From the NCBI GenBank assembly GCA_002431355.1, contig DJEQ01000041.1, positions 41,220-105,219 on the forward strand: 64,000 nucleotides of DNA, given 5' to 3'. The position numbers and the translations under genes are program-made. The stretch is from Oribacterium sp. UBA5894. Lineage in GTDB: Bacteria; Bacillota; Clostridia; Lachnospirales; Lachnospiraceae. The notes below the pieces were generated by a model, which worked only from the letters and a program-made list of their open reading frames with translations, ran no database searches and had not been told where the DNA came from. Each line of letters opens with the position of its first letter. Position 1 is the stretch's first letter. This document shows positions 35,121 through 46,461 of this stretch, piece by piece.

Positions 35121-36095
35121 TCAGAAACGATGACCACGGAGAAAATCCTCCGTTTTCATACGCTTCTTGCCCTCAAGCTGAAGCTCATGGATGCGCAGTG
35201 CGCCCTTTCCGCAGCGAACGATGAGCTGTCGCTGATCTGCATAGACCCGTCCGGCTCTCATCGTCTCTGGCAGCGTTTCATTGCGATCCGGCATCAGCCT
35301 GGCAACTTCCGGAATGGCATACTTTTTACAGTCTTCCTCCGTCAGCACATCGGCATCCCAGAACTTCAGCTGCTTACCATTCAGAAAGCTGTAGGCGGAT
35401 GGCCATGGATTCAGGCCACGGATTTTCCGCTCAATCACGACGGCATCCTCCTGCCAGTCGATTCGTCCTGAAGTTTTCGTGAACAGTCCAACCTTCGTAG
35501 CCTTTGATGCATCCTGTGGCGTCGGTGTAAGTGTCCCCGCCTGAAGCCCGTCCAGCGTTTCGAGAATCAGCTCCCCACCGAGTTTCGCCAGCTTGTCGAA
35601 GAGGCTTCCCCCGGTTTCCTTCGGATCCAGTGGAATCCGTTTTTCCAGGAGAATATCGCCTGTATCCAGGCCTTCATCCATCTGCATGGTCGTAACACCG
35701 GATTCGGCATCGCCATTCAGCACGGCCCACTGCACGGGTGCAGCCCCACGGTATTTCGGAAGCAGCGAAGCGTGTACATTGACACAGCCATATTTCGGAA
35801 TATCCAGAATGTCCTTCGGCAGGATCTGTCCGAAGGCTGTAACTACAATCACATCCGGAGCGATGGTACGCAGTCTTTCTTTTAAGCCTTCATCCTTTCG
35901 AATGCGCTCCGGCGTAGCCACTGGAATCCCATAGCGTTCTGCCGCAGCACGCACATCGCTCTTCTGTACCTCTCCATGTCGTCCCTTCGGTCGATCTGGC
36001 TGGGTAATCACCAGTGGAAGCTCATGTCCCGCAGCTGCCAGTGCATCCAGTGTCGCTACCGCGAAATCGGGCGTTCCCATAAAAACAATCTTCAT
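35121..36095 (-). CDS. fmt: Methionyl-tRNA formyltransferase
   Basis: A 324-residue enzyme that formylates initiator Met-tRNA using 10-formyl-THF. The N-domain starts MKIVFMGTPDFAV; the active site is in VHASLLPKYRGAAPVQWAVL (near 107-126). The C-domain for tRNA binding follows from about 205. It is 41 nt after def; fhs, which makes the formyl donor, is in the same gene run. Confidence 0.97.
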   Translation of the reverse strand: MKIVFMGTPDFAVATLDALAAAGHELPLVITQPDRPKGRHGEVQKSDVRAAAERYGIPVATPERIRKDEGLKERLRTIAPDVIVVTAFGQILPKDILDIPKYGCVNVHASLLPKYRGAAPVQWAVLNGDAESGVTTMQMDEGLDTGDILLEKRIPLDPKETGGSLFDKLAKLGGELILETLDGLQAGTLTPTPQDASKATKVGLFTKTSGRIDWQEDAVVIERKIRGLNPWPSAYSFLNGKQLKFWDADVLTEEDCKKYAIPEVARLMPDRNETLPETMRAGRVYADQRQLIVRCGKGALRIHELQLEGKKRMKTEDFLRGHRF

Positions 36096-36136
36096 GGTTC
36101 TCCTCCGTTTTTCCGACGAACGTCTTCGTCGTCTGC

Positions 36137-36640
36137 TTACTCGAAGTCCTCGAGATCCTCTTCCTCGAGGCTCTCATAATTCACGTCTTCAAGCTCTCCC
36201 TCGACCTTCGACGTATAGAGGATGCCGGACAGATGATCATTTTCATGTGCCATGGCACGCGCAAGCAGTCCCTCTGCATCGAAGGAATATGGCTTCATAT
36301 CCAGATCGTAGGCATCAACATGTACCTTCATGGCACGAGTAACAACGCCCTGCTTTCCAGGTACGGAAAGACAGCCCTCGTCACCGGTCTGCGTCTCATC
36401 TCCAATCGCTGTGACCGTCGGATTGATGCATACATATCGCTTTCCATCGCCAATGTCGACAACAAATAGCTTCCGAAGAACACCCACCTGTGGTGCTGCA
36501 AGTCCGACGCCATTGGCATCGTACATGGTTTCAAACATATCCATAATGAGCTCCCTGGTGCGCTCGGATACCTTCTTCAGCGGCTTGCACTCCTTCTCCA
36601 GAATAGGGTCTCCAACAACTCGAATGGTTCTTAATGCCAT
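36137..36640 (-). CDS. def: Peptide deformylase
   Basis: A 167-residue metalloenzyme that removes the formyl group from nascent proteins. All three motifs are present: GVGLAAPQVG (about 45-54), EGCLSVPG (about 88-95) and HENDHLSG (about 131-138). The C-terminus is strongly acidic. It is 15 nt after priA. Confidence 0.97.
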   Translation of the reverse strand: MALRTIRVVGDPILEKECKPLKKVSERTRELIMDMFETMYDANGVGLAAPQVGVLRKLFVVDIGDGKRYVCINPTVTAIGDETQTGDEGCLSVPGKQGVVTRAMKVHVDAYDLDMKPYSFDAEGLLARAMAHENDHLSGILYTSKVEGELEDVNYESLEEEDLEDFE

Positions 36641-36655
36641 AACACTCTCCTGTAT

Positions 36656-38683
36656 TCACTGTAAATCATAATTCAGCAGCACGAGTCCTCGACGGTCGTG
36701 CTGTCGTACACGTTCTGTAAAATAATCCCGTAACCTGATAATTATATCATGAGACGGGTGTTTGATATAGACGATTTTTCGGTAGATATCCTTGATGCGG
36801 TACACGGACGCCTCCAGTGGTCCGATCAGCTCCGCCCCTGCCGCACTGCAGTCCGGCTGAAAGCCCTCCGTCGCTGCCTGACTCACCATGCTGAGAAAAT
36901 CTTCATCCTTCGATGCGAGCTGAATCGTCATCAGCCGTTCGGTTGGAGGATATCCCATCAGCTTTCGAAAACGGAATTCTTCCGCATAGAACGCTTTATA
37001 ATCCTGCCGTTTCGACAGCACGATTGCATAATGGTCCGGCTGATAGGTCTGGATCACGACGGTACCAGCCTGTGCACCACGTCCGGCACGTCCAGCAGCC
37101 TGAGTCAGGAGCTGAAAGGTGCGTTCGGATGCCTTGAAGTCCGGTGCCGAAAGGCTGAGATCCGCTGCAATGATACCGACCAGCGTCACATCCGGGAAAT
37201 CATGGCCCTTGACAATCATCTGGGTACCAATCAGAATATCCGCCTGATGACGCCGGAATCGTTCCAGAATTCTCTCGTGCTCTCCCTTTCGACGGGTTGT
37301 ATCGGCATCCATCCGAAGGACAGACGCGTTCGGAAACAGCTTCTTTACATAGCTTTCCAGCTTCTCTGTGCCGAAGCCAAACGGCGCGAGGTAGGGACTC
37401 CCGCAGTGTGGGCAGAGCTTCATGAGACGGATCTGATAGCCACAGTAGTGGCAGCGCAGCATCCCGTCGCGATGCAGCGTCAGCGTAATGTCACAATGCG
37501 GGCATTTCAGCGCTTCTCCACAGCTTCGGCAGGACACGAAGCTGGAATATCCTCGACGGTTCATGAATAGCATGATCTGCTCATGTCGCTCCAGCTTTTC
37601 CTGCATAAGCCCATAGAGACGTGCCGAAAGAATGCTCCTGTTTCCATTGGCCAGCTCTTCCCGAAGATCAATGATTTCTGTCTCTGGCAGCTGTGCCCCG
37701 GTATGAGCACGTGTCGGGAGCTCAAGAAGTGATACCTCGCCCGCACGTGCAGCCGTATAAAGCGTGAGCGAAGGGGTGGCAGATCCATAGAGCACAGGAC
37801 AGCCTGCCATTCGCGCACGCATATAGGCGACGTCCCGCGTTTCAAAGCGCGGGGCTGTTTCCGATTTATACGCAGACTCATGCTCCTCGTCCATGATGAT
37901 GAGCCCCAGATGTTCAAAGGGAGCAAAAACTGCAGAGCGAGGTCCAATGAGTACATTCACCTCTCCAGACGCACACTTCTGATACTGCTCATAGCGTTCC
38001 CCGATGCTCATACGGGAGTTCAGAATGGCAACCCGTCCCTGAAAGCGCGTGGAAACCCGCCGTACGGTCTGGTAGGTGAGGGAAATCTCCGGAATCAGCA
38101 GGATCACCTGCTCTCCATGCTGAAGCACCTCGTTCATGATATGAAGGTAGACCTCTGTTTTCCCTGAGCCTGTAATGCCATGAAGAAGATAGCGCGGCGT
38201 CGTACTCATTGGCTCCTGTCCGCGCCTCCGAAGGCAGGCCTCATATCCTTTACGTACAGCCTCTGCCGCCTCCGCCTGTGCCGGATTCAAATCATGATAC
38301 TCATCCCTTTCTTCCTGATAGTGAAGAAGCGGATCGATACGGCGGGCATTTTTTCGAACGGTTCGCCGCACCGGCAAAACCGTTTTCAGGCACTGATTCA
38401 TCGTTGTGCCATATTCCGTTGACATCCAGGCAGCCAGCTGAATCAGCTGCTCCTGTGCGGAAATGGCATCCGGAATGACCGTAAGGATGTCCTTCACCCT
38501 GGACGGATCATAGTCAAACTGCTCTACAAGCTCGATCACATAACCGGTTTTTTCCTGATTGGCGCTGCCGAAAGGGATCGTTACACGATTCCCGACCTGC
38601 ACCTTCATGCCCTCCGGAATATGATAAGTGTAGGCATGATCCAGGGCATCGCTCGAGATATCGATGATGATGGCTGCGTACAT
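36656..38683 (-). CDS. priA: Primosomal protein N' (PriA helicase)
   Basis: A 675-residue replication-restart helicase, somewhat shorter than the usual 730-800. It has the DNA-binding N-domain, Walker A GITGSGKTEVYLH (near 169), DEEH (near 265), the zinc-binding domain with four Cys pairs (CRSCG, CPHC, CHYCG, CPHCG, about 385-430) and the helicase motif QAAGRAGRG (near 535). The start overlaps the murF stop (TAATG). Confidence 0.96.
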   Translation of the reverse strand: MYAAIIIDISSDALDHAYTYHIPEGMKVQVGNRVTIPFGSANQEKTGYVIELVEQFDYDPSRVKDILTVIPDAISAQEQLIQLAAWMSTEYGTTMNQCLKTVLPVRRTVRKNARRIDPLLHYQEERDEYHDLNPAQAEAAEAVRKGYEACLRRRGQEPMSTTPRYLLHGITGSGKTEVYLHIMNEVLQHGEQVILLIPEISLTYQTVRRVSTRFQGRVAILNSRMSIGERYEQYQKCASGEVNVLIGPRSAVFAPFEHLGLIIMDEEHESAYKSETAPRFETRDVAYMRARMAGCPVLYGSATPSLTLYTAARAGEVSLLELPTRAHTGAQLPETEIIDLREELANGNRSILSARLYGLMQEKLERHEQIMLFMNRRGYSSFVSCRSCGEALKCPHCDITLTLHRDGMLRCHYCGYQIRLMKLCPHCGSPYLAPFGFGTEKLESYVKKLFPNASVLRMDADTTRRKGEHERILERFRRHQADILIGTQMIVKGHDFPDVTLVGIIAADLSLSAPDFKASERTFQLLTQAAGRAGRGAQAGTVVIQTYQPDHYAIVLSKRQDYKAFYAEEFRFRKLMGYPPTERLMTIQLASKDEDFLSMVSQAATEGFQPDCSAAGAELIGPLEASVYRIKDIYRKIVYIKHPSHDIIIRLRDYFTERVRQHDRRGLVLLNYDLQ

Positions 38684-40041
38684 TATGCCTGGTCCTGTTT
38701 GAATTCACGGACAATGTCAGAAAGATGCATGCTGTTCGAGCCCTTCAGGAGGATCACGTCGCCACGTGTTGCGATGGCGTGGAGCGTATTTCGAAGCTCA
38801 GAAAGGTCAGTAAAATATTCAATGCTCGGAAGGGTACAGGACGGTACCTTTCCACTCGCCTTCTCCTCTGCCACTTCGCTCTGAATGCCTTCTCCGATGG
38901 CAGCTGCACGCTCGCCATACAGAAAAACCGCATCCACCGGAAGATGTGCCAGGTATCTCCCGACCTCGCGATGATAATCCAGGGTCTTTTCACCGAGCTC
39001 AAGCATGTCCGCAAGCACTGCAATGTGCCGTTTTCCATCGAGTGCGGCCAGCGCATCCAGTCCTGCCTTCATGGACGCCGGAGACGCGTTGTACGCATCA
39101 TCAATGATAAGAACCCCTGCCTTCGTCCGGAAGCTGGCGCCACGACCGGCTAGACCGGAGAACTGCTCGAGAGCCTGCTGCGCACGCTCCATCGGTACGC
39201 CGAGCCGGGTCGCCACATGCATGGCAGCGGAAGCATTCTGCAGCATATGTGCTCCCTTTACCATGAGCTTAAGCGTATAGTCGTCCACTCCATAGAACTG
39301 AAGCCGGATGTCCTTCCCTTCGGCAATACCGAAACGATGAATCTCGTCCAGGCTAAGCTTCGACAGAATTGGATCCTCTCTGTTCAGATACAGGATGCCA
39401 TCCTCTTCCATGCCGTCGAGGATATGCAGCTTCTCTCGAAGAATGTTTTCCTGCGTCTTCAGCTGCTCAATATGTGCAATGCCGATGTTCGTCATCACTG
39501 CCATGTCCACACAGGCAATCTGAGCGATTTTCGTCATCTCTCCAGGCATGGACATGCCAAGCTCAATGACGGCCACCTCTGCATCCGAATGTGCCATCTG
39601 AAACAGCGTAATCGGAACGCCTACCTGCGAGTTCGCATTGCCTGCCGTCTGAAACACCTTTTTTCCGGCTCCGACGGCTGCTGCAATCATGCTCCGCGTT
39701 GTCGTTTTTCCAACAGATCCCGTCACACCGATCACCGTACCATGGAATTTTTTTCGTTCCATGTACCCGATTTCCTGAAGTGCTTTCGTTGTATCCTCCA
39801 CCTGATAGAAACGAACCTGCGGGTATTTTGTCTGAAGCTCCTCGACAGGGCGTGCGCTGAGTACGGCGACCGCTCCATGTGCGATCGCCATCTCGATGAA
39901 GTCATGCCCATCACTGTGCTCGCCGACAATCGGCACAAAAAGTGCATTTTTCATTTCCTTTCGGGAGTCGAGGACGATTTCCTCGATGCCCGTATCACTG
40001 AATCCAAAGCTGATGTCCGCTGATTTCATGCTGTTCTCCAT
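38683..40041 (-). CDS. murF: UDP-MurNAc-tripeptide--D-Ala-D-Ala ligase
   Basis: A 452-residue Mur ligase that completes the pentapeptide. The ATP site GVTGSVGKTTTRSMI lies near 103-117, followed by the GNANSQVGVP substrate loop and the DDAYNASPASMKAGLDAL motif (near 313). It overlaps murE and priA by single-nucleotide TAATG junctions. Confidence 0.95.
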   Translation of the reverse strand: MENSMKSADISFGFSDTGIEEIVLDSRKEMKNALFVPIVGEHSDGHDFIEMAIAHGAVAVLSARPVEELQTKYPQVRFYQVEDTTKALQEIGYMERKKFHGTVIGVTGSVGKTTTRSMIAAAVGAGKKVFQTAGNANSQVGVPITLFQMAHSDAEVAVIELGMSMPGEMTKIAQIACVDMAVMTNIGIAHIEQLKTQENILREKLHILDGMEEDGILYLNREDPILSKLSLDEIHRFGIAEGKDIRLQFYGVDDYTLKLMVKGAHMLQNASAAMHVATRLGVPMERAQQALEQFSGLAGRGASFRTKAGVLIIDDAYNASPASMKAGLDALAALDGKRHIAVLADMLELGEKTLDYHREVGRYLAHLPVDAVFLYGERAAAIGEGIQSEVAEEKASGKVPSCTLPSIEYFTDLSELRNTLHAIATRGDVILLKGSNSMHLSDIVREFKQDQA

Positions 40042-41534
40042 TAAAGATGATATTTTTTCGCTGTTTCGAGAATGACCTCGCGGTCGAGAAAATGCGTACG
40101 TACGCCCTTCACTTCCTGATAATCCTCATGTCCCTTTCCAATCACGGCAATCATATCGCCTTTTTCTGCATGCGTCATGGCATATTCGATCGCCGCACGA
40201 CGATCTGGAATCTCGACATACCGGCCACCGGCAGGAACCAGCGTTGACTTGATGTCGGCGATGATATCGGAGGTTTCCTCATCGCGGGAATTATCAGCTG
40301 TCAGTATGCTGAAATCTGCAAACTGTGCCGCTGCCTTTCCCATGCCGTAGCGGCGATCCTTTGCCCGGTTTCCGCCGCAGCCGAAGACCACAACGAGACG
40401 TCCCGGCTTCAGCTCCCGCAGGGTGCTCAGCAGATTTTCCATGGCCATTTCATTGTGCGCATAATCGACCAGTACGGACATCGTCTCATTTTTAAAGACG
40501 ATCTGTGTCCGTCCGTCGACATGCACTCTTCGAAAGGCATGGATGATGGCGCGGTGAGGTATCCCCATGAGTGACAGTACAGCGATGGCTGCCATCGCAT
40601 TGTAGACATTGTACTTTCCTGGAAGATCCATCTGGATATCCAGCTCCGCATGCCCGGTTACGTCGAAGCAGATGCCGACAAAATCCGGTCGGTTAACATG
40701 TTCGATGTTCTCCGCCATGAAGTCTGCCGGACGGTCAATGGCATAGGTGAACATCTTACATGGCGCACCGGCAATGAGCTCCTCTGCATAATCTGCATCG
40801 CGATTGATGATGCCCACACGGGACTGCTTGAAGATGCAGCTCTTATAGTACTTGTACTCCTCGAAATCGGCATGCTCATGTGGACCGATGTGGTCTGGTT
40901 CAATATTCGTGAAGATGCCATAGTCAAAGGTAATGGCGTCCACACGATGCAGCTTAAAGGCCTGGCTTGAGGCTTCCATGACCACATAGTCGCAGCCGGC
41001 GTCCCGCATGGTACGAAAATACTTCTGAAGATCATAGGATTCCGGCGTCGTGTTTTTCGTCGGAATATGCACATCACCATATTCTACGCCTGTGGTACCA
41101 ATGCAGCCGGCCTTCAGGCCTGCATCCTCCAGGATCTGCTGAATCATATGCGCGGTCGTCGTTTTTCCCTTCGTACCGGTAATGCCAATGATGGTCATTT
41201 CCTTACTTGGATATCCGAAGCGTGCCGCACTGAGCTCTGCAAGTGAAACGCGCGCATTTTCAACACGGATGAGCACCACATCCTCTGGAAGCTTCGAAGG
41301 ATCCAGCCCGAATTCCGCCGGGTCCTCTTCCACCACAAGGGCCTTACAGCCCTGTGCGAGGACCGCAGGAATAAAGCGGTGCGCATCGACATTGGCTCCC
41401 TTCATCGCGTTAAACACTGTGCCTTCGACTGCTTTTCTCGAGTCAAAGACCAGCTCCTGCACGTCCAGAGCTGCTGGATCGCCATGAAGAAGCGTATAAT
41501 TCAGATTTTTCAGCCAGTCTACAAATTTTGCCAT
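40041..41534 (-). CDS. murE: UDP-MurNAc-L-Ala-D-Glu ligase for the third residue (MurE)
   Basis: A 497-residue Mur ligase. The ATP site is GITGTKGKTTTAHMI (about 117-131). The specificity loop reads TADNSRDEE (near 405): the Arg that recognises meso-diaminopimelate in DNPR-type enzymes is kept, so meso-DAP is the likely substrate, with Ser in place of Pro. I chose the ATG at 41534 (MAKFVDWLKN); 21 upstream codons are open but lie across the fhs stop. Followed directly by murF. Confidence 0.93.
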   Translation of the reverse strand: MAKFVDWLKNLNYTLLHGDPAALDVQELVFDSRKAVEGTVFNAMKGANVDAHRFIPAVLAQGCKALVVEEDPAEFGLDPSKLPEDVVLIRVENARVSLAELSAARFGYPSKEMTIIGITGTKGKTTTAHMIQQILEDAGLKAGCIGTTGVEYGDVHIPTKNTTPESYDLQKYFRTMRDAGCDYVVMEASSQAFKLHRVDAITFDYGIFTNIEPDHIGPHEHADFEEYKYYKSCIFKQSRVGIINRDADYAEELIAGAPCKMFTYAIDRPADFMAENIEHVNRPDFVGICFDVTGHAELDIQMDLPGKYNVYNAMAAIAVLSLMGIPHRAIIHAFRRVHVDGRTQIVFKNETMSVLVDYAHNEMAMENLLSTLRELKPGRLVVVFGCGGNRAKDRRYGMGKAAAQFADFSILTADNSRDEETSDIIADIKSTLVPAGGRYVEIPDRRAAIEYAMTHAEKGDMIAVIGKGHEDYQEVKGVRTHFLDREVILETAKKYHL

Positions 41535-41596
41535 AATTCGTCTCTTTTCGTTTATTGAATCTTCGTTCAGGACCCTTCCGGGTCCTGCCTTCCCCA

Positions 41597-43264
41597 TCAG
41601 AACAGACCGACGATTTTTCCGTCGATGACATCAATGCCAAAGGCGGCCGGCTTTTTCGGAAGGCCTGGCATTGTCATGACATCCCCGGTCAGGCAGACCA
41701 CGAAACCGGCACCCGCAGAAACATAGGCATCCCGCACCGTGATGCAGAAGTCCTTCGGCCGTCCGAGCTTTTTCGCATCATCACTCAGGCTGTACTGGGT
41801 TTTCGCCATACATACCGGAACATGCGTGAAGCCAAGCTCGATCAGCTTATCCAGGGCCTTCCGGGCCTTCGGCTCATAATGCACGCCGTCTGCACCATAA
41901 ATTGTGCGGGCAACGGCTTCAATCTTTGCATAGAGATCATCGTCCAGCTTCTGAACCGGAGTGAAGTGTGCTTCCTTGGTTTCCAGCGTATGGAGGAGGG
42001 TTTTCGCCAGCTCCTCACCGCCTTTACCACCTTCTCCATGCACCTTTGACAGTGCAAATTCTGCACCTCGTGCGCGGCAGAAGTTTTCTACAAACTGAAG
42101 CTCCGCCTCGGTATCGGTGGCAAACTGGTTGATGGCGACAACGACCGGCACGCCAAAGGACTGAAGATTTTCGATATGCTTTTCAAGGTTTACGATGCCC
42201 TTCTCGAGTGCCGGAAGATTTTCCGCTGCAAGCTCTGTTTTCGGAACGCCGCCATTATACTTGAGTGCCCGTACCGTAGCGACCAGAACTGCTGCATCCG
42301 GGTGGAATCCCGCCATCTGACACTTGATATCAAAGAACTTCTCTGCGCCGAGATCTGCGCCGAAGCCAGCCTCGGTCACGGCAATGTCTCCGAGCTTCAG
42401 TGCAAAGCGCGTCGCCTGTACCGAATTGCAGCCATGTGCAATATTCGCAAATGGTCCACCATGCACGATGGCCATGTTATGCTCCAGTGTCTGAATGATG
42501 TTCGGCTTGATGGCATCCTTTAAAAGCGCGGCCATCGCGCCTACCGCCTGCAGGTCTTCTGCCGTTACCGGCTTTCCATCCACATCATAGGCGACGATGA
42601 CACGTGAAAGGCGCTTCTTCAGATCCTCCATGTCATCTGCAAGGCACAGAATGGCCATAACCTCCGATGCAACCGTAATGACGAAGTGGTCTTCCCGCAC
42701 CACACCGTCTCCTCGGCCACCGAGACCGATCACAATGTTCCGAAGCTGGCGATCATTCATGTCCTCGCAGCGTTTCCAGTTGATGGCCTTGAGATCAATG
42801 CGGAGCTGATTTCCCTGCTTGATGTGATTGTCGAGAAGCGCAGCAAGAAGATTGTTGGCACTGGTAATGGCATGAAAGTCACCAGTAAAGTGAAGGTTCA
42901 GATCCTCCATCGGAACCACCTGTGCATAGCCGCCACCGGCGGCTCCGCCCTTGATGCCGAAGCATGGTCCAAGAGACGGCTCTCGCAGCGCAACCACGGT
43001 TTTCTTCCCGAGACGGTTCAGCGCATCGGTCAGTCCGATGGACGTGGTGGTCTTTCCTTCTCCGGCCGGGGTCGGGTTGATGGCCGTAACAAGCACCAGC
43101 TTCCCATCCGGTCGGTCCTTGATCTTCGCCCAGAGATCATCGCTGAGCTTTGCCTTATATTTACCATACTGCTCCAGCTCATCCGCCTCGATGCCAAATC
43201 TTGCTGCAACATCTGTGATGCGGCTCATACTTGCTTCCTGTGCAATCTCGATATCCGACTTCAT
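41597..43264 (-). CDS. fhs: Formate--tetrahydrofolate ligase
   Basis: A 555-residue enzyme making 10-formyl-THF from formate, THF and ATP. The nucleotide site [14 protein letters not shown] lies near 65-78, and [25 protein letters not shown] sequence near 95-115 is a family hallmark (key parts given). Full length. It lies between ftsK and murE and is co-oriented with fmt, so the one-carbon supply and its use in translation initiation are in the same gene run. Confidence 0.97.
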   Translation of the reverse strand: MKSDIEIAQEASMSRITDVAARFGIEADELEQYGKYKAKLSDDLWAKIKDRPDGKLVLVTAINPTPAGEGKTTTSIGLTDALNRLGKKTVVALREPSLGPCFGIKGGAAGGGYAQVVPMEDLNLHFTGDFHAITSANNLLAALLDNHIKQGNQLRIDLKAINWKRCEDMNDRQLRNIVIGLGGRGDGVVREDHFVITVASEVMAILCLADDMEDLKKRLSRVIVAYDVDGKPVTAEDLQAVGAMAALLKDAIKPNIIQTLEHNMAIVHGGPFANIAHGCNSVQATRFALKLGDIAVTEAGFGADLGAEKFFDIKCQMAGFHPDAAVLVATVRALKYNGGVPKTELAAENLPALEKGIVNLEKHIENLQSFGVPVVVAINQFATDTEAELQFVENFCRARGAEFALSKVHGEGGKGGEELAKTLLHTLETKEAHFTPVQKLDDDLYAKIEAVARTIYGADGVHYEPKARKALDKLIELGFTHVPVCMAKTQYSLSDDAKKLGRPKDFCITVRDAYVSAGAGFVVCLTGDVMTMPGLPKKPAAFGIDVIDGKIVGLF

Positions 43265-43303
43265 CTTGTACCTCTTTCTTTCATGTATATGGAAAATGTA
43301 ACC

Positions 43304-46300
43304 TTATCCCTTTGACAGAAGCTCATCAAATTCAGAAAGCGTCATGATGATCTTCCGCGGCTTCGTTCCCTCTTCCGGGCCGACCACACCGGCCTCCGCC
43401 AGCTGGTCCATGATGCGCGCTGCCCGGTTAAATCCGATGCGGAACTTTCGCTGCAGCATGCCAATCGACGCTTTTTCTGTTTCGATAATCAGCTGTCCGG
43501 CTTCCGTAAAGAGCTCATCACGATTTCCGGCACCACTGCTTCCGCCCTCACTGCTCGTACCGGACTGTACCTGTGCCTGTATGCTTTCACTGTATTCCAC
43601 CTCGCCCATTTCCTTCTTGATGAAATCGACGACGTCTGAAACCTCCTGGTCAGAGACAAACGCGCCCTGCACACGAACAGGCTTCGGAATTCCCTGTGGG
43701 AAGAAGAGCATATCGCCCTTTCCCAGCAGCTTCTCTGCACCGTTCATATCGATGATGGTACGGCTGTCGGTTCCAGACGAAACGGCAAAGGCGATACGGC
43801 TCGGAACATTGGCCTTAATAAGGCCCGTGATCACATCCACCGTCGGACGCTGGGTTGCAATCACCAGATGCATACCTGCCGCCCGGGCCAGCTGTGCAAT
43901 CCGGCAGATGGCATCCTCGACCTCCTGGCTGGAGACCATCATGAGATCGGCAAGCTCGTCAATGATAATCACGATCTGCGGAAGCTTTTCCGGCTTCTGA
44001 TCCTCCGGGATCTCCGGGTCATTCCGCACCGCCATGATCTTTTCATTGTAGCCCTTCAGATCACGGGAGCCGCTTTCCGCGAATTTCTTATAACGATCCG
44101 TCATTTCAGCCACGGCCCAGTTCAGTGCCGAAGCCGCCTTCTTCGGATCCGTCACGACCGGAATCAGAAGATGCGGAATGCCGTTATAAACGGAGAGCTC
44201 AACTACCTTCGGATCGATCATGATCATACGTACATCCTCTGGCTTATATTTAAAGAGCAGTGACATGATCAGCGTATTGATGCACACGGACTTACCAGAG
44301 CCGGTCGCACCTGCAATCAGAAGATGTGGCATCTTCGCAATGTCGGTGACGATGGTTTTTCCGGCAATATCCTTTCCGACACCGAACGCAAGCTTGGCCT
44401 TCGCTCCCTGGAATTCTCCGCTGCCCAGCACATCGCCCAGGAAGACCGTGGCGCCATGCTTATTCGGCACCTCGATGCCCACGGCCGATTTTCCGGGAAT
44501 CGGTGCCTCAATGCGAATGTCTGCTGCGGCAAGCCGCATCTTGATGTCATTCGTCAGCGATACAATCTTGGAAACCTTTACACCAATTTCCGGCTGAAGC
44601 TCGTACCGTGTAACGGCCGGTCCGATGGAGATGTTCGTAATGGTGACATTGACACCAAAGCTTTTCAGTGTTTCCTGCAGTGTGATGGCATTCTGACGGA
44701 TTTCCTCACGGGTATCGAGGTCCTGCCGTACAGGCTTCTGAAGAAGGCTGAGCGGCGGAATTACATAAGGCTTCTGGACCTTCTTCTTTTCGAGAATTTC
44801 CTGCTGCAGCTGCGCATTATCCGCCTCCGTCGGTGTATTTTCCTTTTTCTCACGATCCAGCTGAGATTCGATTTTCTTTTTGACCGGTTCTACGTCGGCA
44901 TCGATGACCTGTCCGTTCGATGCTACAATGTGCCGTGTTCCCTGCTCCATATCACCGCGCCCAATCGTGGCAACCCCGGATGTCGAAATCTGTACCTCCG
45001 AATCTCCCTGATAGGCTTCTTCCATCCGTGGCGCAGCTGAAGCTTCATCTGCTTCAGCGGATACAGGCGTCCTGTCGGAAACGTTGACGCTTGCTGGCAC
45101 CTCTTCATAAGGAAGCACATCCGACAGCTCGTCCGATGAAGCTGTGCTGTAAGTCTGTTCGGAACCTGCGGTATCCGCCTTCTCCGTTGACGCAGCAGGC
45201 ACTGCTTTTTTTCCATTGATCAACGGAAGGTCCACTGTATTCGCCGCATATTCATCTGGCCCCAGAAGATCATCGAGTCCCTCGATGGTTGGTTCGGTAT
45301 GAAGCATTCCCGTTGTCATCGGCTCTGCGGTCGAAAGCGGTTCCTCGGTCGTTACCGGTCCTTCCTGCACGACTTCACAGGGCGCACTGTCTTCGAGATC
45401 AGGAATCGTAAACATACGATCCGGTGATTTCGGCTTTACAGAAAGCTCGGAATTCTGGGAAGGTACTGCTGATTTCGTGCTCTTTCCATTGAGTGGAAGT
45501 GAAATTTCCTGCGCATCGGACGAAAGACCATCGGACTGCAAAGGCGAAGCCGAACGAAGGTCCTGAAGCGCCTGATTCGATGAGAGATCGGTCGCACGGA
45601 GATCGATGCCCAGCTTCCGTGCTCGCAGCTCCTCTTCTTTTGCAAGTCGCCGCTCCTCCCGATGAATTCGTGCCGACTCCGTCACCTGAGAAAGATCTTC
45701 CCGTGCGCGTGCCCTTGCGTGGGAGGCTGCCTGCGCAGAACGCTTCGCCAGCATGCGTGCGAGAGGCTTTCCAGTCGTATAAATAAGACAGATGAAGGAG
45801 GCAACGATCAGTATCAGTGCCGCTCCTACGGTCCCTGCCATCGTATGCAGGACCATAGCCAGCGCGCCTCCGATGATGCCACCTCCCAGGCCTTCCTCGG
45901 CTCCCTCGCGGTAAAAGTCCATCAGGGTCATGTTCTGTACACCACCGCGCGTAAAGAGCTGTAACAGTGCGGATAAGAAAATCAGCATGAACAGTGCCGA
46001 GGTCATCCGCAGCGTTGCATGTGGGTTATCAATGTTTGAAAGAATAAAGGCCACCACAAAGCTTAAAACGATGGGAAACAGATAACCAAGTATGCCAAAA
46101 AGGCCGAGCTGTACGGCCTTCAGCGCAGCGCCAATCGGTCCGCAAAGACCGACATTGGACAGAAACAGGAAGATCGACACGGCAAAGGTGATGATCACTG
46201 CCGCCTCGTCGCCCATCAGCGGTGCATCGTACTCCTGTGCCTTTCCTGTCGACTTTGCCTTCGTTGTGCCTGTCGTTTTTGTTTTATTTTTGCTTCCCTT

Positions 46301-46312
46301 TGGTCTACCCAT
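43304..46312 (-). CDS. ftsK: DNA translocase FtsK/SpoIIIE
   Basis: A 1002-residue septal DNA pump. A very basic start ([13 protein letters not shown]) is followed by four or five membrane helices (about 35-180), a long acidic, Ser-rich linker of about 300 residues (205-500), the motor with Walker [13 protein letters not shown] (near 664) and Walker [13 protein letters not shown], and the gamma winged-helix that reads KOPS-type sites ([19 protein letters not shown], near 955). The region upstream has a good -10 (TATAAT on the minus strand, 46351-46356) but no convincing -35. Confidence 0.95.
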   Translation of the reverse strand: MGRPKGSKNKTKTTGTTKAKSTGKAQEYDAPLMGDEAAVIITFAVSIFLFLSNVGLCGPIGAALKAVQLGLFGILGYLFPIVLSFVVAFILSNIDNPHATLRMTSALFMLIFLSALLQLFTRGGVQNMTLMDFYREGAEEGLGGGIIGGALAMVLHTMAGTVGAALILIVASFICLIYTTGKPLARMLAKRSAQAASHARARAREDLSQVTESARIHREERRLAKEEELRARKLGIDLRATDLSSNQALQDLRSASPLQSDGLSSDAQEISLPLNGKSTKSAVPSQNSELSVKPKSPDRMFTIPDLEDSAPCEVVQEGPVTTEEPLSTAEPMTTGMLHTEPTIEGLDDLLGPDEYAANTVDLPLINGKKAVPAASTEKADTAGSEQTYSTASSDELSDVLPYEEVPASVNVSDRTPVSAEADEASAAPRMEEAYQGDSEVQISTSGVATIGRGDMEQGTRHIVASNGQVIDADVEPVKKKIESQLDREKKENTPTEADNAQLQQEILEKKKVQKPYVIPPLSLLQKPVRQDLDTREEIRQNAITLQETLKSFGVNVTITNISIGPAVTRYELQPEIGVKVSKIVSLTNDIKMRLAAADIRIEAPIPGKSAVGIEVPNKHGATVFLGDVLGSGEFQGAKAKLAFGVGKDIAGKTIVTDIAKMPHLLIAGATGSGKSVCINTLIMSLLFKYKPEDVRMIMIDPKVVELSVYNGIPHLLIPVVTDPKKAASALNWAVAEMTDRYKKFAESGSRDLKGYNEKIMAVRNDPEIPEDQKPEKLPQIVIIIDELADLMMVSSQEVEDAICRIAQLARAAGMHLVIATQRPTVDVITGLIKANVPSRIAFAVSSGTDSRTIIDMNGAEKLLGKGDMLFFPQGIPKPVRVQGAFVSDQEVSDVVDFIKKEMGEVEYSESIQAQVQSGTSSEGGSSGAGNRDELFTEAGQLIIETEKASIGMLQRKFRIGFNRAARIMDQLAEAGVVGPEEGTKPRKIIMTLSEFDELLSKG

Positions 46313-46461
46313 GTTTCCTCACTTACTTCAATATTAAAATGAACCTAGCCATTATACTCTAAACAACGTACAAAATCCATAAGGAAAACAGATGTTCGGA
46401 AAGGCCATTTCGTTTTCTTCCTCGATCTCGTGTACCGGAACTTTTAGGCACCTGTCCATGC

